Shown piece by piece: positions 39,749 through 48,705 of a stretch of DNA of 64,000 nt. The notes beneath the pieces were generated by a model. That model had not been told where the DNA came from. It made no database searches and saw nothing but the letters and a program-made list of their open reading frames with translations. Each line of letters opens with the position of its first letter. Position 1 is the stretch's first letter. The position numbers were made by a program, and so were the translations under genes. Origin of the DNA: Psychrobacillus psychrodurans (GTDB taxonomy: Bacteria; Bacillota; Bacilli; Bacillales_A; Planococcaceae). The stretch is from positions 434,001 to 498,000 of the forward strand of contig FOUN01000002.1 of assembly GCA_900114885.1 (NCBI GenBank), given 5' to 3'.

Positions 39749-39889
39749 CAACCTCAATAATTCAATTATCTGAGCTTAATTTGTCTAAATAAGAAATTTT
39801 AAGTTGAAAGCCTTGTGGCATTAGAGAACTATTCAGTATAATAGGAGGGATATTCGTACTTTTCACGAATGAAGGAAAGGAGAGTTCTT

Positions 39890-41437
39890 ATGAACGAGGA
39901 ATCACGTTTACAAAGTACTCAAGTGAAGGAAGCTAGCTCTTTGGATAAAAAGTCCGAGAAGGATTATAGTAAATATTTTCAAGCAGTCTATACTCCACCA
40001 TCATTAAAAGATGCGAAGAAACGTGGCAAAGAAGAGGTAGAATACCACAACGACTTTGCTATTGCAGAGCAATTTAAAGGCATGGGTCAAAATAGAAAAT
40101 TTTATATACGTACTTATGGCTGTCAAATGAACGAGCATGATACAGAGGTAATGGCAGGCATTTTCATGCAACTAGGATATGAACCTACGGATACTGTAGA
40201 CGATGCAAATGTTGTTTTACTAAATACTTGTGCCATTCGTGAAAATGCTGAAAACAAAGTATTTGGTGAGCTTGGTCATTTTAAGCATTTAAAACAAAAA
40301 AACCCAGATGTATTAATCGGCGTCTGTGGTTGTATGTCGCAGGAAGAATCAGTTGTCAACAAAATATTAAAAACTTACAATCAAGTAGATATGATTTTTG
40401 GTACACATAATATTCACCGTCTTCCTAATATATTAAACGAGGCTTACCTTTCTAAAGAAATGGTAGTGGAAGTTTGGTCTAAAGAAGGAGACGTTATAGA
40501 AAACTTGCCGAGAGTACGTAAGGGTTCGATTAAGGCATGGGTTAATATAATGTATGGCTGTGATAAATTCTGTACATATTGTATCGTTCCATATACACGT
40601 GGAAAAGAACGCAGTCGTCGCCCGGAAGATATTATCCAAGAAATTAGACATCTAGCGGCGCAAGGGTACAAGGAAGTAACATTGCTTGGTCAAAATGTAA
40701 ATGCATATGGAAAAGACTTTGAAGATCTAGATTATCGCTTTGGTGATCTAATGGATGACCTTCGGAAGATTGACGTAGCTCGCATACGTTTCATGACTAG
40801 TCATCCTAGGGACTTTGATGATCACTTAATCGAAGTGCTTGCAAAAGGCGGAAATTTAGTCGATCATATTCATCTTCCAGTTCAATCTGGATCATCGGAT
40901 ATCCTTAAAATAATGGCTCGTAAATATACAAGAGAGCATTATTTAGAACTTGTTCGTAAAATAAAAGCTGCTATCCCAAATGTTTCATTAACAACCGATA
41001 TAATTGTTGGGTTCCCAAATGAAACCGATGAACAATTTGAAGAAACAATATCACTATATAAAGAAGTCGGTTTCGAAATTGCTTATACGTATATTTACTC
41101 TCCACGGGAAGGTACTCCAGCTGCAAAAATGATAGATAACGTACCGATGGAAGTGAAAAAGGAAAGACTGCAGCGTTTAAATAAGTTAGTAAATGATATG
41201 TCAGCTGAAGCTATGAAAAGACATGCTGGACAAGTTGTGGAAGTTTTAGTCGAAGGTGAGAGTAAAAACAACCCCGATGTACTTGCAGGCTACACAAGTA
41301 AAAGTAAACTAGTTAATTTCGTTGGTCCTAAAGATATTATTGGCAAAATAGTTAAAGTGAAAATAACAGAAGCAAAAACATGGTCACTTACTGGGGAACT
41401 AGTAAATGAAACAATCGAGCAAAAGGTGGGAGTATAA
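39890..41437 (+). CDS. miaB: tRNA-2-methylthio-N6-dimethylallyladenosine synthase
   Basis: 515-residue radical-SAM methylthiotransferase acting on i6A37 of tRNAs. The UPF0004 domain has YGCQMNEHD (Cys about 79) plus two further Cys, the radical-SAM motif CDKFCTYC is near 224-231, and a TRAM domain ends the protein. AAAGGAGAG supports the ATG at 39890; the upstream ATG at 39869 adds seven residues. The stop overlaps the ricA start by one base. Confidence 0.96.
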   Translation: MNEESRLQSTQVKEASSLDKKSEKDYSKYFQAVYTPPSLKDAKKRGKEEVEYHNDFAIAEQFKGMGQNRKFYIRTYGCQMNEHDTEVMAGIFMQLGYEPTDTVDDANVVLLNTCAIRENAENKVFGELGHFKHLKQKNPDVLIGVCGCMSQEESVVNKILKTYNQVDMIFGTHNIHRLPNILNEAYLSKEMVVEVWSKEGDVIENLPRVRKGSIKAWVNIMYGCDKFCTYCIVPYTRGKERSRRPEDIIQEIRHLAAQGYKEVTLLGQNVNAYGKDFEDLDYRFGDLMDDLRKIDVARIRFMTSHPRDFDDHLIEVLAKGGNLVDHIHLPVQSGSSDILKIMARKYTREHYLELVRKIKAAIPNVSLTTDIIVGFPNETDEQFEETISLYKEVGFEIAYTYIYSPREGTPAAKMIDNVPMEVKKERLQRLNKLVNDMSAEAMKRHAGQVVEVLVEGESKNNPDVLAGYTSKSKLVNFVGPKDIIGKIVKVKITEAKTWSLTGELVNETIEQKVGV

Positions 41438-41874
41438 TGTCTACAACAAAATATACTAGAGACGAAATTATTGAAAAAGCAAAAGAAATTGCAACTATGA
41501 TTGCAAATACAGAAGAAGTTGAATTCTTCAAACGTGCCGAAGAGCAAATCAATGAAAATACAAAGGTACGCGAAAAAATAGCGAGTCTTAAAAGCTTACA
41601 AAAACAAGCTGTCAACTTTCAGCATTTAGGGAAAGAAAAAGCTCTTACACTTATTGAGGGGAAAATTTCAGCAATCGAGGAAGAAATTGATAGTCTACCG
41701 ATTGTACAACAATTCAAACAGTCACAAGGTGACGTAAATAGTCTGCTACAATTAGTTGCAAATTCAATTTCTAATAACGTAACAAATCAAATTATTGAAG
41801 CAACTGATGGTGACCTATTAAGAGGCGAAACAGGATCAAAAGTAAAAAATACAACGTACGATAGTTGTTCATAA
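41437..41874 (+). CDS. ricA: RicA (YmcA), YlbF/YmcA family
   Basis: 145-residue helical protein of the YlbF/YmcA family. In B. subtilis RicA acts with YlbF and YaaT in a complex affecting RNase Y-dependent mRNA processing and biofilm/competence/sporulation decisions. Family features are the coiled-coil helices (about 40-115) and the C-terminal GDLLRGETGSKV. Start coupled to miaB (TAATG). Downstream the B. subtilis neighbours cotE and mutS are not present, so conserved gene order ends here. Confidence 0.9.
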   Translation: MSTTKYTRDEIIEKAKEIATMIANTEEVEFFKRAEEQINENTKVREKIASLKSLQKQAVNFQHLGKEKALTLIEGKISAIEEEIDSLPIVQQFKQSQGDVNSLLQLVANSISNNVTNQIIEATDGDLLRGETGSKVKNTTYDSCS

Positions 41875-41884
41875 TACTTATTTT

Positions 41885-41928
41885 AAAAGGCATTCATTTA
41901 ATCTGAAAGGATTAAATGGATGCCTTTA
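41885..41928 (+). terminator. Terminator after ricA
   Basis: AAAGGCAT-CATTTAATC pairs with GATTAAATG-ATGCCTTT with one mismatch, then TAATT. The stem is long, about 17 bp. Confidence 0.8.
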
Positions 41929-42102
41929 ATTGCTTGTTCCGAGTCTTTCAAAACTGGGTTAATAATAGTTCTGTACTGAAAAGAAAACTAGTAATATACT
42001 TTTATAAAAACACTGAAAATGCATAATTGGTTGGCAATTTGTTAAACTTTTGTGTTAAAATTGTTATGTACTTTGGGAATATATATATGAGGGGGAAATT
42101 GT

Positions 42103-43092
42103 ATGAAGAAAAAGCAGTTTAAGCTATTAAGCATACTAAGTATTTTTGTTTTATTAATACTTGCAGCATGTGGCTCAAATGAAGGGGATTCATCGTCAGA
42201 TGGAGATTCTGGTAAAACAAAAGAAGACTACAAGTTTTTAAGCTTATTAACAGGTGGAGTACAAGGAACGTATTATCCACTTGGGGGAACATTTGCGGAA
42301 TTAATCAGCAGTGAAACTGGGATTAAAACTACAGCTGAGGTTTCACAAGCATCAGCAGCAAATATGACAGCACTAAAAGAGGGTACTGCAGAAATTGCAT
42401 TCACACAAACAGACATCGCTTTCTATGCAACAGAAGGAGAGTTAATGTTTAAGGACAATAAAGTAGATACAATCTCTGCACTTGGTGCACTTTATCCAGA
42501 AACAGTTCAACTAGTAACTACGGACAAAACAGGGATTAAGTCATTCGATGATTTAAAAGGTAAGAAAATTTCTGTAGGTGCTCCTGGATCAGGAACATAT
42601 GCAAATGCAGAACAATTACTTGAAATTCATGGATTAACGATGGACGATATTGAACCACAAAACTTAGATTTTGGTGAATCACAAGATAGTTTACAAGCTG
42701 GTCAAATTGATGCGGCATTTATTACTGCGGGAACTCCAACTGGAGCTGTAGAAGCGTTGAACGCAGTTGCTAATGTAGTAATCGTTCCTGTAGAAGATGC
42801 AAAAGCTGATGAGCTAATCGAAAAATATCCATATTACGCTAAAGATGTAGTGCCATCAGGTACTTACGGATTAACTGAAGAAGTACCTACAGTATCTGTA
42901 TTAGCAATGCTAGCTGTAACTAACGAGCTACCAGAGGACTTAGTTTATGAGATGACAAAAGCAATTTATGATAATGCTGGTAGTATTACTCATCCAAAAG
43001 GTCAATTTATTAAACCTGAAACTGGGCTAGAAGGTATTGGGATTAAAATTCATCCTGGTGCTCAAAAGTATTTTGATGAAGTAAATAAATAA
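42103..43092 (+). CDS. TAXI-family TRAP transporter solute-binding lipoprotein
   Basis: 329 residues. The signal peptide ends in the lipobox LAAC (about 19-23), with a Ser/Asp/Gly-rich linker. The binding domain has the TAXI-family opening LLTGGVQGTYYPLGGTFAE (about 48-66). It captures an anionic substrate, often a dicarboxylate or amino acid such as glutamate, for the fused permease two genes downstream. The ATG follows a GAGGGGG site. The substrate cannot be told from sequence. Confidence 0.9.
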   Translation: MKKKQFKLLSILSIFVLLILAACGSNEGDSSSDGDSGKTKEDYKFLSLLTGGVQGTYYPLGGTFAELISSETGIKTTAEVSQASAANMTALKEGTAEIAFTQTDIAFYATEGELMFKDNKVDTISALGALYPETVQLVTTDKTGIKSFDDLKGKKISVGAPGSGTYANAEQLLEIHGLTMDDIEPQNLDFGESQDSLQAGQIDAAFITAGTPTGAVEALNAVANVVIVPVEDAKADELIEKYPYYAKDVVPSGTYGLTEEVPTVSVLAMLAVTNELPEDLVYEMTKAIYDNAGSITHPKGQFIKPETGLEGIGIKIHPGAQKYFDEVNK

Positions 43093-43165
43093 AATTAAAT
43101 GCTCGGGGGCATGTTGCTGTTGCTTACATGTCCCTTTTTTATTGAAAGAATGGTGGAGCAAAGAA

Positions 43166-43681
43166 ATGCGGTTTCTTAAGGTGTTTGGAATAATAGTCCT
43201 TTTATGCGTTGTTGGCATTTCATTTTTCTTTCCATATCAACAAGTATTTGTTTTTACTGAAACTAGAAGTGACGATCCTAAATTATATTATTTACGGATT
43301 GAGGATGCACGAGACTTCCAAATTATATTCACACATTCTATACATAAAAGTGATGTAATAGAACTATATAAAATAACAGAGGATGCTAAAATTCAATTAG
43401 TATCAATGATGTATGAGGATTTAGCAATTGGAATGCCTGGACACGCAGAAGAAGGGCAAACTTTTGAAGAGAAAGATGGGATATATAAACTTTCCTATGA
43501 TGATAAAGTTATCAATTCTTTTACTCTTTTAGTTGCTGATATTGATATGGATTTAATATTTAAATATAAACAAAAGGAATATGACTTAAAAAAAATATTA
43601 GAACGTAGTAAATCATATGAATTTGAAGTAAAAAAAATATCTCTATATGAACAATGGAAAGGAGCTAAGATGAATGACTGA
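43166..43681 (+). CDS. DUF1850 protein of the TRAP cluster
   Basis: 171-residue protein with one N-terminal membrane segment or uncleaved signal (about 4-25) and a DUF1850-like outer domain (FQIIFTHSIHKSDVIELYKI). GGTGGAG spaced eight bases before the ATG at 43166 supports that start over the TTG at 43142. It overlaps the permease gene by eight bases. DUF1850 genes regularly accompany TAXI-TRAP operons; a role in assembly or substrate handling is only guessed. Confidence 0.8.
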   Translation: MRFLKVFGIIVLLCVVGISFFFPYQQVFVFTETRSDDPKLYYLRIEDARDFQIIFTHSIHKSDVIELYKITEDAKIQLVSMMYEDLAIGMPGHAEEGQTFEEKDGIYKLSYDDKVINSFTLLVADIDMDLIFKYKQKEYDLKKILERSKSYEFEVKKISLYEQWKGAKMND

Positions 43682-45701
43682 AAAACAATCAAAACCGAAC
43701 AGCGAATCGTCTGAAACAGAATCTTTTCAACAGTTATCGGAAGAAGAACAGCAAGCCATTTTACAGAAATACGATCCTGAATCTAATACAAGATCTGTAG
43801 ATGGTATTATGAAGAAGGTAATTTTCTTTGGATTATTAGCATTTTCTTTATTTCAACTTTATACAGCTATTGAAGGTCAATTTACAGCTTATATTCAACG
43901 GTCAATACATTTAGGGTTTGCATTATCCCTTATTTTCTTAATGTTCCCCGCAATGAAAAAATCAATTCGAAAAAGAAAAATTCCAATATATGATTATCTT
44001 TTATCCATATTATCTATTGGAGTAGGTCTCTACTGGCCGATACAATATCAAGAATTAGTTTTTCGAGTAGGAACAATGACAGATTTAGATTTTATAGTAG
44101 GTGCTTTAGCAATATTATTAACTTTAGAAGCAGCTCGCCGTACTGTCGGGTTACCTATTACAATAATCGCTACTGTTTTCTTAGTGTATGCATTCTTCGG
44201 ACCGTATTTTCCAGGTTTCTTAGCGCACAGAGGGCAAGATTTAAGCAGTTTAGTGCATCTAATGTTCTTTACAACAGATGGGATTTTAGGTACTCCGATT
44301 AGTGTATCTGCTACATTTATATTTGTCTTCCTGCTATTTGGATCATTCCTAGTGAAAACCGGAGTTGGGCAGTACTTCAATGACTTAGCGGTAACACTTG
44401 CAGGTCGTTTAACTGGGGGACCTGCAAAGGTTGCCATTTTCTCCAGTGCGTTACAGGGTACTATTTCAGGAAGCTCAGTTGCTAACGTAGTAACTTCTGG
44501 TTCTTATACGATACCAATGATGAAAAAGCTAGGTTATCGAAAGGAATTTGCAGGTGGAGTAGAAGCAGCAGCGTCTACAGGCGGGCAATTAATGCCCCCA
44601 ATTATGGGTGCAGCGGCATTCCTAATGGTAGAGTTTATCGGTGGTATTACTTATTGGGAAATTGCAAAAGCAGCAGCGATACCAGCAGTTTTATACTTTG
44701 CTGGTATATGGATTATGACACATTTTGAGGCAAAACGTGTTGGACTAAAAGGTATGTCAAAAGAAGAAATGCCAGATCGCAAAGAAGTTTTGAAAAAGTT
44801 ATATTTATTAATACCAATTATAACGATTATTGTTCTAATGTTTATAGGGGTACCAACGATGCAAGCAGCGTTATGGGGGATTGTTGCTGCCGTAGTATTC
44901 AGTGCAATTGATAAGGAAACTAGAATGAGTTTTAAAGATATAATTGATGCTCTAGTTGATGGTGCAAGAACTGCATTAGCAGTTGCAGCGGCAACCGCTG
45001 CTGCTGGTATTATTGTTGGAGTAGTTGTAAAAACTGGATTAGGACTAAGCCTGGCAAATGGTCTTATTTCTGCATCAGGTGGAAATATTCTCTTAACTCT
45101 ATTCTTTACGATGTTAGCATCTATTGTTTTAGGTATGGGTTCTCCAACAACAGCCAATTATGTAATTACGTCAACAATTGCTGCACCGGCTATCATCACA
45201 CTTTTGATGCTTGATATGCCTGCAGGTGCTACAGTACCATTAGTTGTCGCTTTATCTGCGCATTTGTTCGTATTTTACTTTGGTATTATTGCAGATATTA
45301 CACCACCTGTTGCACTTGCAGCATTTGCAGCAGCAGGGGTTTCTGGTGGAGATCCAATTAAAACTGGAGTTGTGGCTGCTAAATTAGCAATAGCAGCATT
45401 TATCATTCCATATATGGTGATATTCTCGCCTGCATTACTCATGATAGATACGACATTCCTTGAAGTTATTTGGGTTGTATTTACCGCAATTACCGGAATG
45501 ATTGCAATTGGTGCAGGAATGATTGGATATTGGTATCGCAAGGTAACATGGATTGAAAGAATATTTGCAGTTGGAACTGGGTTGCTTTTGATTTACCCAG
45601 AAAGTTTTTCAGATATTGCCGGATTAATTATCTTTGCAATCCTATTAGCAATTCAATTGTTTACTAAGGGTAAGAATAATCCAGAAGCAATAGCACATTA
45701 A
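43674..45701 (+). CDS. TRAP transporter permease, fused 4TM/12TM subunits
   Basis: 675-residue integral membrane protein joining the small (DctQ-like) and large (DctM-like) TRAP subunits. The polar N-terminus (about 1-42) is followed by around 16 membrane segments. Conserved DctM-type motifs include GSFLVKTGVGQYF, GTISGSSVANVV and STGGQLMPPIMGAAAFL. Ion-gradient-driven uptake with the upstream TAXI lipoprotein is expected. It is the last gene of the three-gene operon and is followed by a strong terminator. Confidence 0.92.
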   Translation: MTEKQSKPNSESSETESFQQLSEEEQQAILQKYDPESNTRSVDGIMKKVIFFGLLAFSLFQLYTAIEGQFTAYIQRSIHLGFALSLIFLMFPAMKKSIRKRKIPIYDYLLSILSIGVGLYWPIQYQELVFRVGTMTDLDFIVGALAILLTLEAARRTVGLPITIIATVFLVYAFFGPYFPGFLAHRGQDLSSLVHLMFFTTDGILGTPISVSATFIFVFLLFGSFLVKTGVGQYFNDLAVTLAGRLTGGPAKVAIFSSALQGTISGSSVANVVTSGSYTIPMMKKLGYRKEFAGGVEAAASTGGQLMPPIMGAAAFLMVEFIGGITYWEIAKAAAIPAVLYFAGIWIMTHFEAKRVGLKGMSKEEMPDRKEVLKKLYLLIPIITIIVLMFIGVPTMQAALWGIVAAVVFSAIDKETRMSFKDIIDALVDGARTALAVAAATAAAGIIVGVVVKTGLGLSLANGLISASGGNILLTLFFTMLASIVLGMGSPTTANYVITSTIAAPAIITLLMLDMPAGATVPLVVALSAHLFVFYFGIIADITPPVALAAFAAAGVSGGDPIKTGVVAAKLAIAAFIIPYMVIFSPALLMIDTTFLEVIWVVFTAITGMIAIGAGMIGYWYRKVTWIERIFAVGTGLLLIYPESFSDIAGLIIFAILLAIQLFTKGKNNPEAIAH

Positions 45702-45739
45702 AATTTCATTTCTTCTTAAGTAAAATATAAATTTAAAGT

Positions 45740-45772
45740 AAAACACGAGCCCATTTTGGCTCGTGTTTTTAT
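45740..45772 (+). terminator. Terminator after the TRAP operon
   Basis: AAAACACGAGCC (45740-45751) pairs with GGCTCGTGTTTT (45758-45769). Confidence 0.9.
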
Positions 45773-45810
45773 ATAATAGAGTAAAGATAGAAAGAATTGG
45801 GGTTTTTTAC

Positions 45811-46821
45811 ATGTCAATGAAATTTGTACTAGCTGAAAAGCAGATGAATGATGCAATACTTTTTCCGGAGTTTAACTTAACTATTAATGAAAGTGAAATC
45901 GTTTCACTTTGTTCAAACGTCAATGTTCGCGAGCAACTGTTATTCATATTGCTAGGGAAAACGAACTTATCGAAAGGCAAGATAGAATTTGATTCCGAGC
46001 AAAAACTAGGATTTTATTTCTTACGTGAAGGGGAATATGAAAGACTTACAGTGAAGGAATCTCTACAATTTTTCCATCGTATTCATCAATCCGATCAATC
46101 AATTGAAGAAGTTTTACAGACTGTGCAGTTGGAAAGCAAAAAAAATAAGAGAATAAAAGAACTTTCATATTCTGAAAAGAAACGTGTTCAACTTGCACAT
46201 ATACTTATCCAAAATCCTGCCATATACATAATGGAAGAACCCGATCAAAATCTAGATATTGAATCGAAAAAAATCTTTATCAATATACTTAAAATGTTGA
46301 GTTCGTCACAGAAAACAATTCTTATTTTGACGGGGCAAGTAGAAAGTGCTTTAGCTTATTCTGATCAAATATACCGCTTGGATGAAAAAGGACTTCATCC
46401 AATTCAATTAGAAGTGGAAACGCAAAATGATTCAAATAAGAAAACAGGAAATGAACATAAAGACAAGATTGTTCAACCTATTCGTTTTGAAAAAATACCA
46501 ACTAAGGTAAATGAAAAAATTGTATTATTTGATCCACCAGAAATCGATTATATAGAGAGCATTGAGGGACAAACTTTTTTGCATAATAAGGGAGAAAGTT
46601 TTCCGTGTGCATTTACGTTAAATGATTTAGAAGAAAGATTATTACCCTTTGGATTTTTTCGCTGTCACAGATCTTATATTGTGAATTTACAAAAAGTGCG
46701 CGAAGTAATTACATGGACTAGAAATAGTTACAGTTTAGTTCTGGATGATACGGAAAAATCATCTATACCACTTTCAAAGACGAAAATGACTGATTTAAAA
46801 GGAATGTTGGGCCTAAAATAA
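45811..46821 (+). CDS. LytTR regulator fused to a degenerate ABC ATPase domain
   Basis: 336 residues. The first 210 follow an ABC-ATPase layout: a signature-like ELSYSEKKRVQLAHIL (about 126-141) and Walker B IYIMEEPDQNLD (about 147-158). The Walker A slot (about 34-44, SNVNVREQLLF) has no GxxGxGK[ST], so ATP hydrolysis is doubtful. Residues about 235-330 form a LytTR DNA-binding domain (DIDYIESIEGQTFLHN-like start, FFRCHRSYIVNL). It precedes an ABC exporter and probably controls it through the direct repeats after its stop. The ATG at 45811 follows TTGGGG; the open frame also extends 16 codons upstream through the preceding terminator. Confidence 0.85.
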   Translation: MSMKFVLAEKQMNDAILFPEFNLTINESEIVSLCSNVNVREQLLFILLGKTNLSKGKIEFDSEQKLGFYFLREGEYERLTVKESLQFFHRIHQSDQSIEEVLQTVQLESKKNKRIKELSYSEKKRVQLAHILIQNPAIYIMEEPDQNLDIESKKIFINILKMLSSSQKTILILTGQVESALAYSDQIYRLDEKGLHPIQLEVETQNDSNKKTGNEHKDKIVQPIRFEKIPTKVNEKIVLFDPPEIDYIESIEGQTFLHNKGESFPCAFTLNDLEERLLPFGFFRCHRSYIVNLQKVREVITWTRNSYSLVLDDTEKSSIPLSKTKMTDLKGMLGLK

Positions 46822-46822
46822 G

Positions 46823-46855
46823 CTCCGTTCACCCCAAATTTAACTCCATTCACCT
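46823..46855 (+). promoter_or_regulatory. Direct-repeat operator, candidate LytTR site
   Basis: CTCCGTTCACC (46823) and CTCCATTCACC (46844) are near-identical direct repeats exactly 21 bp apart, two helical turns. LytTR proteins bind pairs of about 9-bp repeats with this spacing. The site sits between the regulator stop and the ABC gene start. Confidence 0.6.
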
Positions 46856-46941
46856 GAAATATAAGGTTTTTAATGAGAATATCTCTTAATCTTAGGTTGT
46901 TCATACAAAAATGCTCAACCAAAAAATTAGGAGGTTTTTAA

Positions 46942-47790
46942 ATGGAAAACGCAATCGAAGTGAAAGGTCTAGCAAAATATTATTCAAACTTTAAAGCAAT
47001 TGAAGATGTTCAATTTGAAGTTAAAAAGGGAGAGATATTTGGATTTCTTGGACCTAGTGGATCTGGCAAGACGACAACTATTAAAATCTTAACGGGACAA
47101 TTGAATGCAACAGAAGGAGAAGCTTTCGTTTTTGGAGAGAGCGTTTCTGTCCTGAAAAATCCAACAGCTCGAAAACGATTTGGTGTTCTAACAGATAATA
47201 GTGGATTATATGGAAGGCTGTCAATAATTGAAAATCTTCAGCTTTACTGCAAACTTTACGACTTACCCAATTCTAAAGTTGATGAGGCATTGGATTTTGT
47301 CAATTTAAAGGAAGCTGGGAAAAAGAAGATTTCCACTTTATCTAAAGGAATGACGCAGCGAGTCAATTTAGCTAGAGCAATATTACATGAACCTGAACTG
47401 CTATTTTTAGATGAACCAACTTCTGCATTGGATCCAGTAAATACACTACATATCTATAATGGCTTACGTGCATTAAATAATAGAGGAACAACGATATTCC
47501 TAACTACTCATGACATGCAAGAAGCTGATGTTTTATGTAACCGAGTAGCTTTCCTTCACAAGGGAAAAATTCAACTTCTTGATAAGCCAGGAGAGCTTAA
47601 AAAACAATTTGCAGATGGGACAGTAACTGTAGAATTATCGAACAATGAGAAAATTGTACTACGAAAGGATTCAGAGGGAGCAGAAGAAATGTTCCAGCTT
47701 ATGAAAGAGAATCGAGTTCAAACGGTACATTCAAATGAACCAACTTTAGGAGATATATTTGTAAAAGTGACTGGAGGAGAATTGGTATGA
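46942..47790 (+). CDS. ABC exporter ATPase
   Basis: 282-residue ABC ATPase with intact Walker A GPSGSGKTT (about 38-46), Q-loop, signature LSKGMTQRVNLA (about 133-144), Walker B LLFLDEPTSALD and switch His (LTTHDMQEA). The C-terminal 60 residues form the extension seen in DrrA/YhaQ-type exporters. AGGAGG precedes the ATG. It overlaps the permease gene by four bases. The cargo may be a drug, peptide or lipid; the sequence does not say. Confidence 0.9.
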   Translation: MENAIEVKGLAKYYSNFKAIEDVQFEVKKGEIFGFLGPSGSGKTTTIKILTGQLNATEGEAFVFGESVSVLKNPTARKRFGVLTDNSGLYGRLSIIENLQLYCKLYDLPNSKVDEALDFVNLKEAGKKKISTLSKGMTQRVNLARAILHEPELLFLDEPTSALDPVNTLHIYNGLRALNNRGTTIFLTTHDMQEADVLCNRVAFLHKGKIQLLDKPGELKKQFADGTVTVELSNNEKIVLRKDSEGAEEMFQLMKENRVQTVHSNEPTLGDIFVKVTGGELV

Positions 47791-48494
47791 CGTTTTCATG
47801 GAAGAGAGTAAATGCAATTTTTCAAAAAGACTTTAAGGATTTCTCAAGAAACTTAGCAGTTTCAATCGTGGTATTCTTACCACTAATTTTAGCTGCTGTA
47901 TATGGCCGTATGGGATTAGATACAATACAAGCTCATTTTATGAATATCAATATGACGTTTGCCATGGTTGGTACATACGTCCAATGTTGCTTGATAGCTG
48001 AAGAAAAAGAAAAGAACACACTACGTGGACTTATGCTATCTCCAGCCAGTACATTAGAAATTCTTGGTGGAAAAAGCCTGTTATCATTTGTATTAACTAT
48101 TGTTATTGCATTCTTCTGTGCATATTTATCGGAATATCGTCCAGCTAATATTGCAATCATTGCAACAGCTATTGTTATTTCATCTGTTTTCTTCATAGGT
48201 TTAGGAACTTTATTGGGCCTTATTGCAAAATCAGTTATGGAATCTTCTGTAATAGTTCTTCCTGTTATTGCTGTTTTTACAATGGGATCATTTGTAACTG
48301 TTTGGATAGAGAAGTATCCAGTATTGCAGATAGTTGAATATTTGCCAAACATTCAACTAATTGACCTTGCAACAAAAGTGGAAAGTGGAGCAGGATTCGG
48401 TGATGTAATTTCAAATCTGGCTATAATTCTAATTTGGACTGTGGTCGTATATATATTAACTGTGGTTGTATATAAAAAACGAATGGTGGATTAG
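47787..48494 (+). CDS. ABC-2 type exporter permease
   Basis: 235-residue membrane protein with six predicted membrane segments (starting about residue 24) and the EEKEKNTLRGLMLSP motif (about 72-86) typical of ABC-2 permeases. It pairs with the ATPase, overlapping by ATGA. With the LytTR-ABC regulator upstream this forms a three-gene unit. Confidence 0.88.
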   Translation: MTFSWKRVNAIFQKDFKDFSRNLAVSIVVFLPLILAAVYGRMGLDTIQAHFMNINMTFAMVGTYVQCCLIAEEKEKNTLRGLMLSPASTLEILGGKSLLSFVLTIVIAFFCAYLSEYRPANIAIIATAIVISSVFFIGLGTLLGLIAKSVMESSVIVLPVIAVFTMGSFVTVWIEKYPVLQIVEYLPNIQLIDLATKVESGAGFGDVISNLAIILIWTVVVYILTVVVYKKRMVD

Positions 48495-48570
48495 TTTTAA
48501 GTCTGATAAAGCATCAGCGAAATGTAGGGGCTTTATTGCTCCTGAATAATAAATATTTGTTTAAATATAC

Positions 48571-48605
48571 AGAGAATGCCTTTTATAGGGCATTCTCTTT
48601 TTGAA
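48571..48605 (+). terminator. Terminator after the ABC exporter
   Basis: AGAGAATGCC pairs with GGCATTCTCT (about 48571-48599), followed by TTTTT. Confidence 0.85.
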
Positions 48606-48705
48606 AGATAAGTATAAATGCTAAGGAAGCGTATCTTGACTAAGTAAGGGTATAATAAAAATAAGTATCTAGTATTGCTTTATCAATTAAGGAAAGGAAG
48701 ATTCG

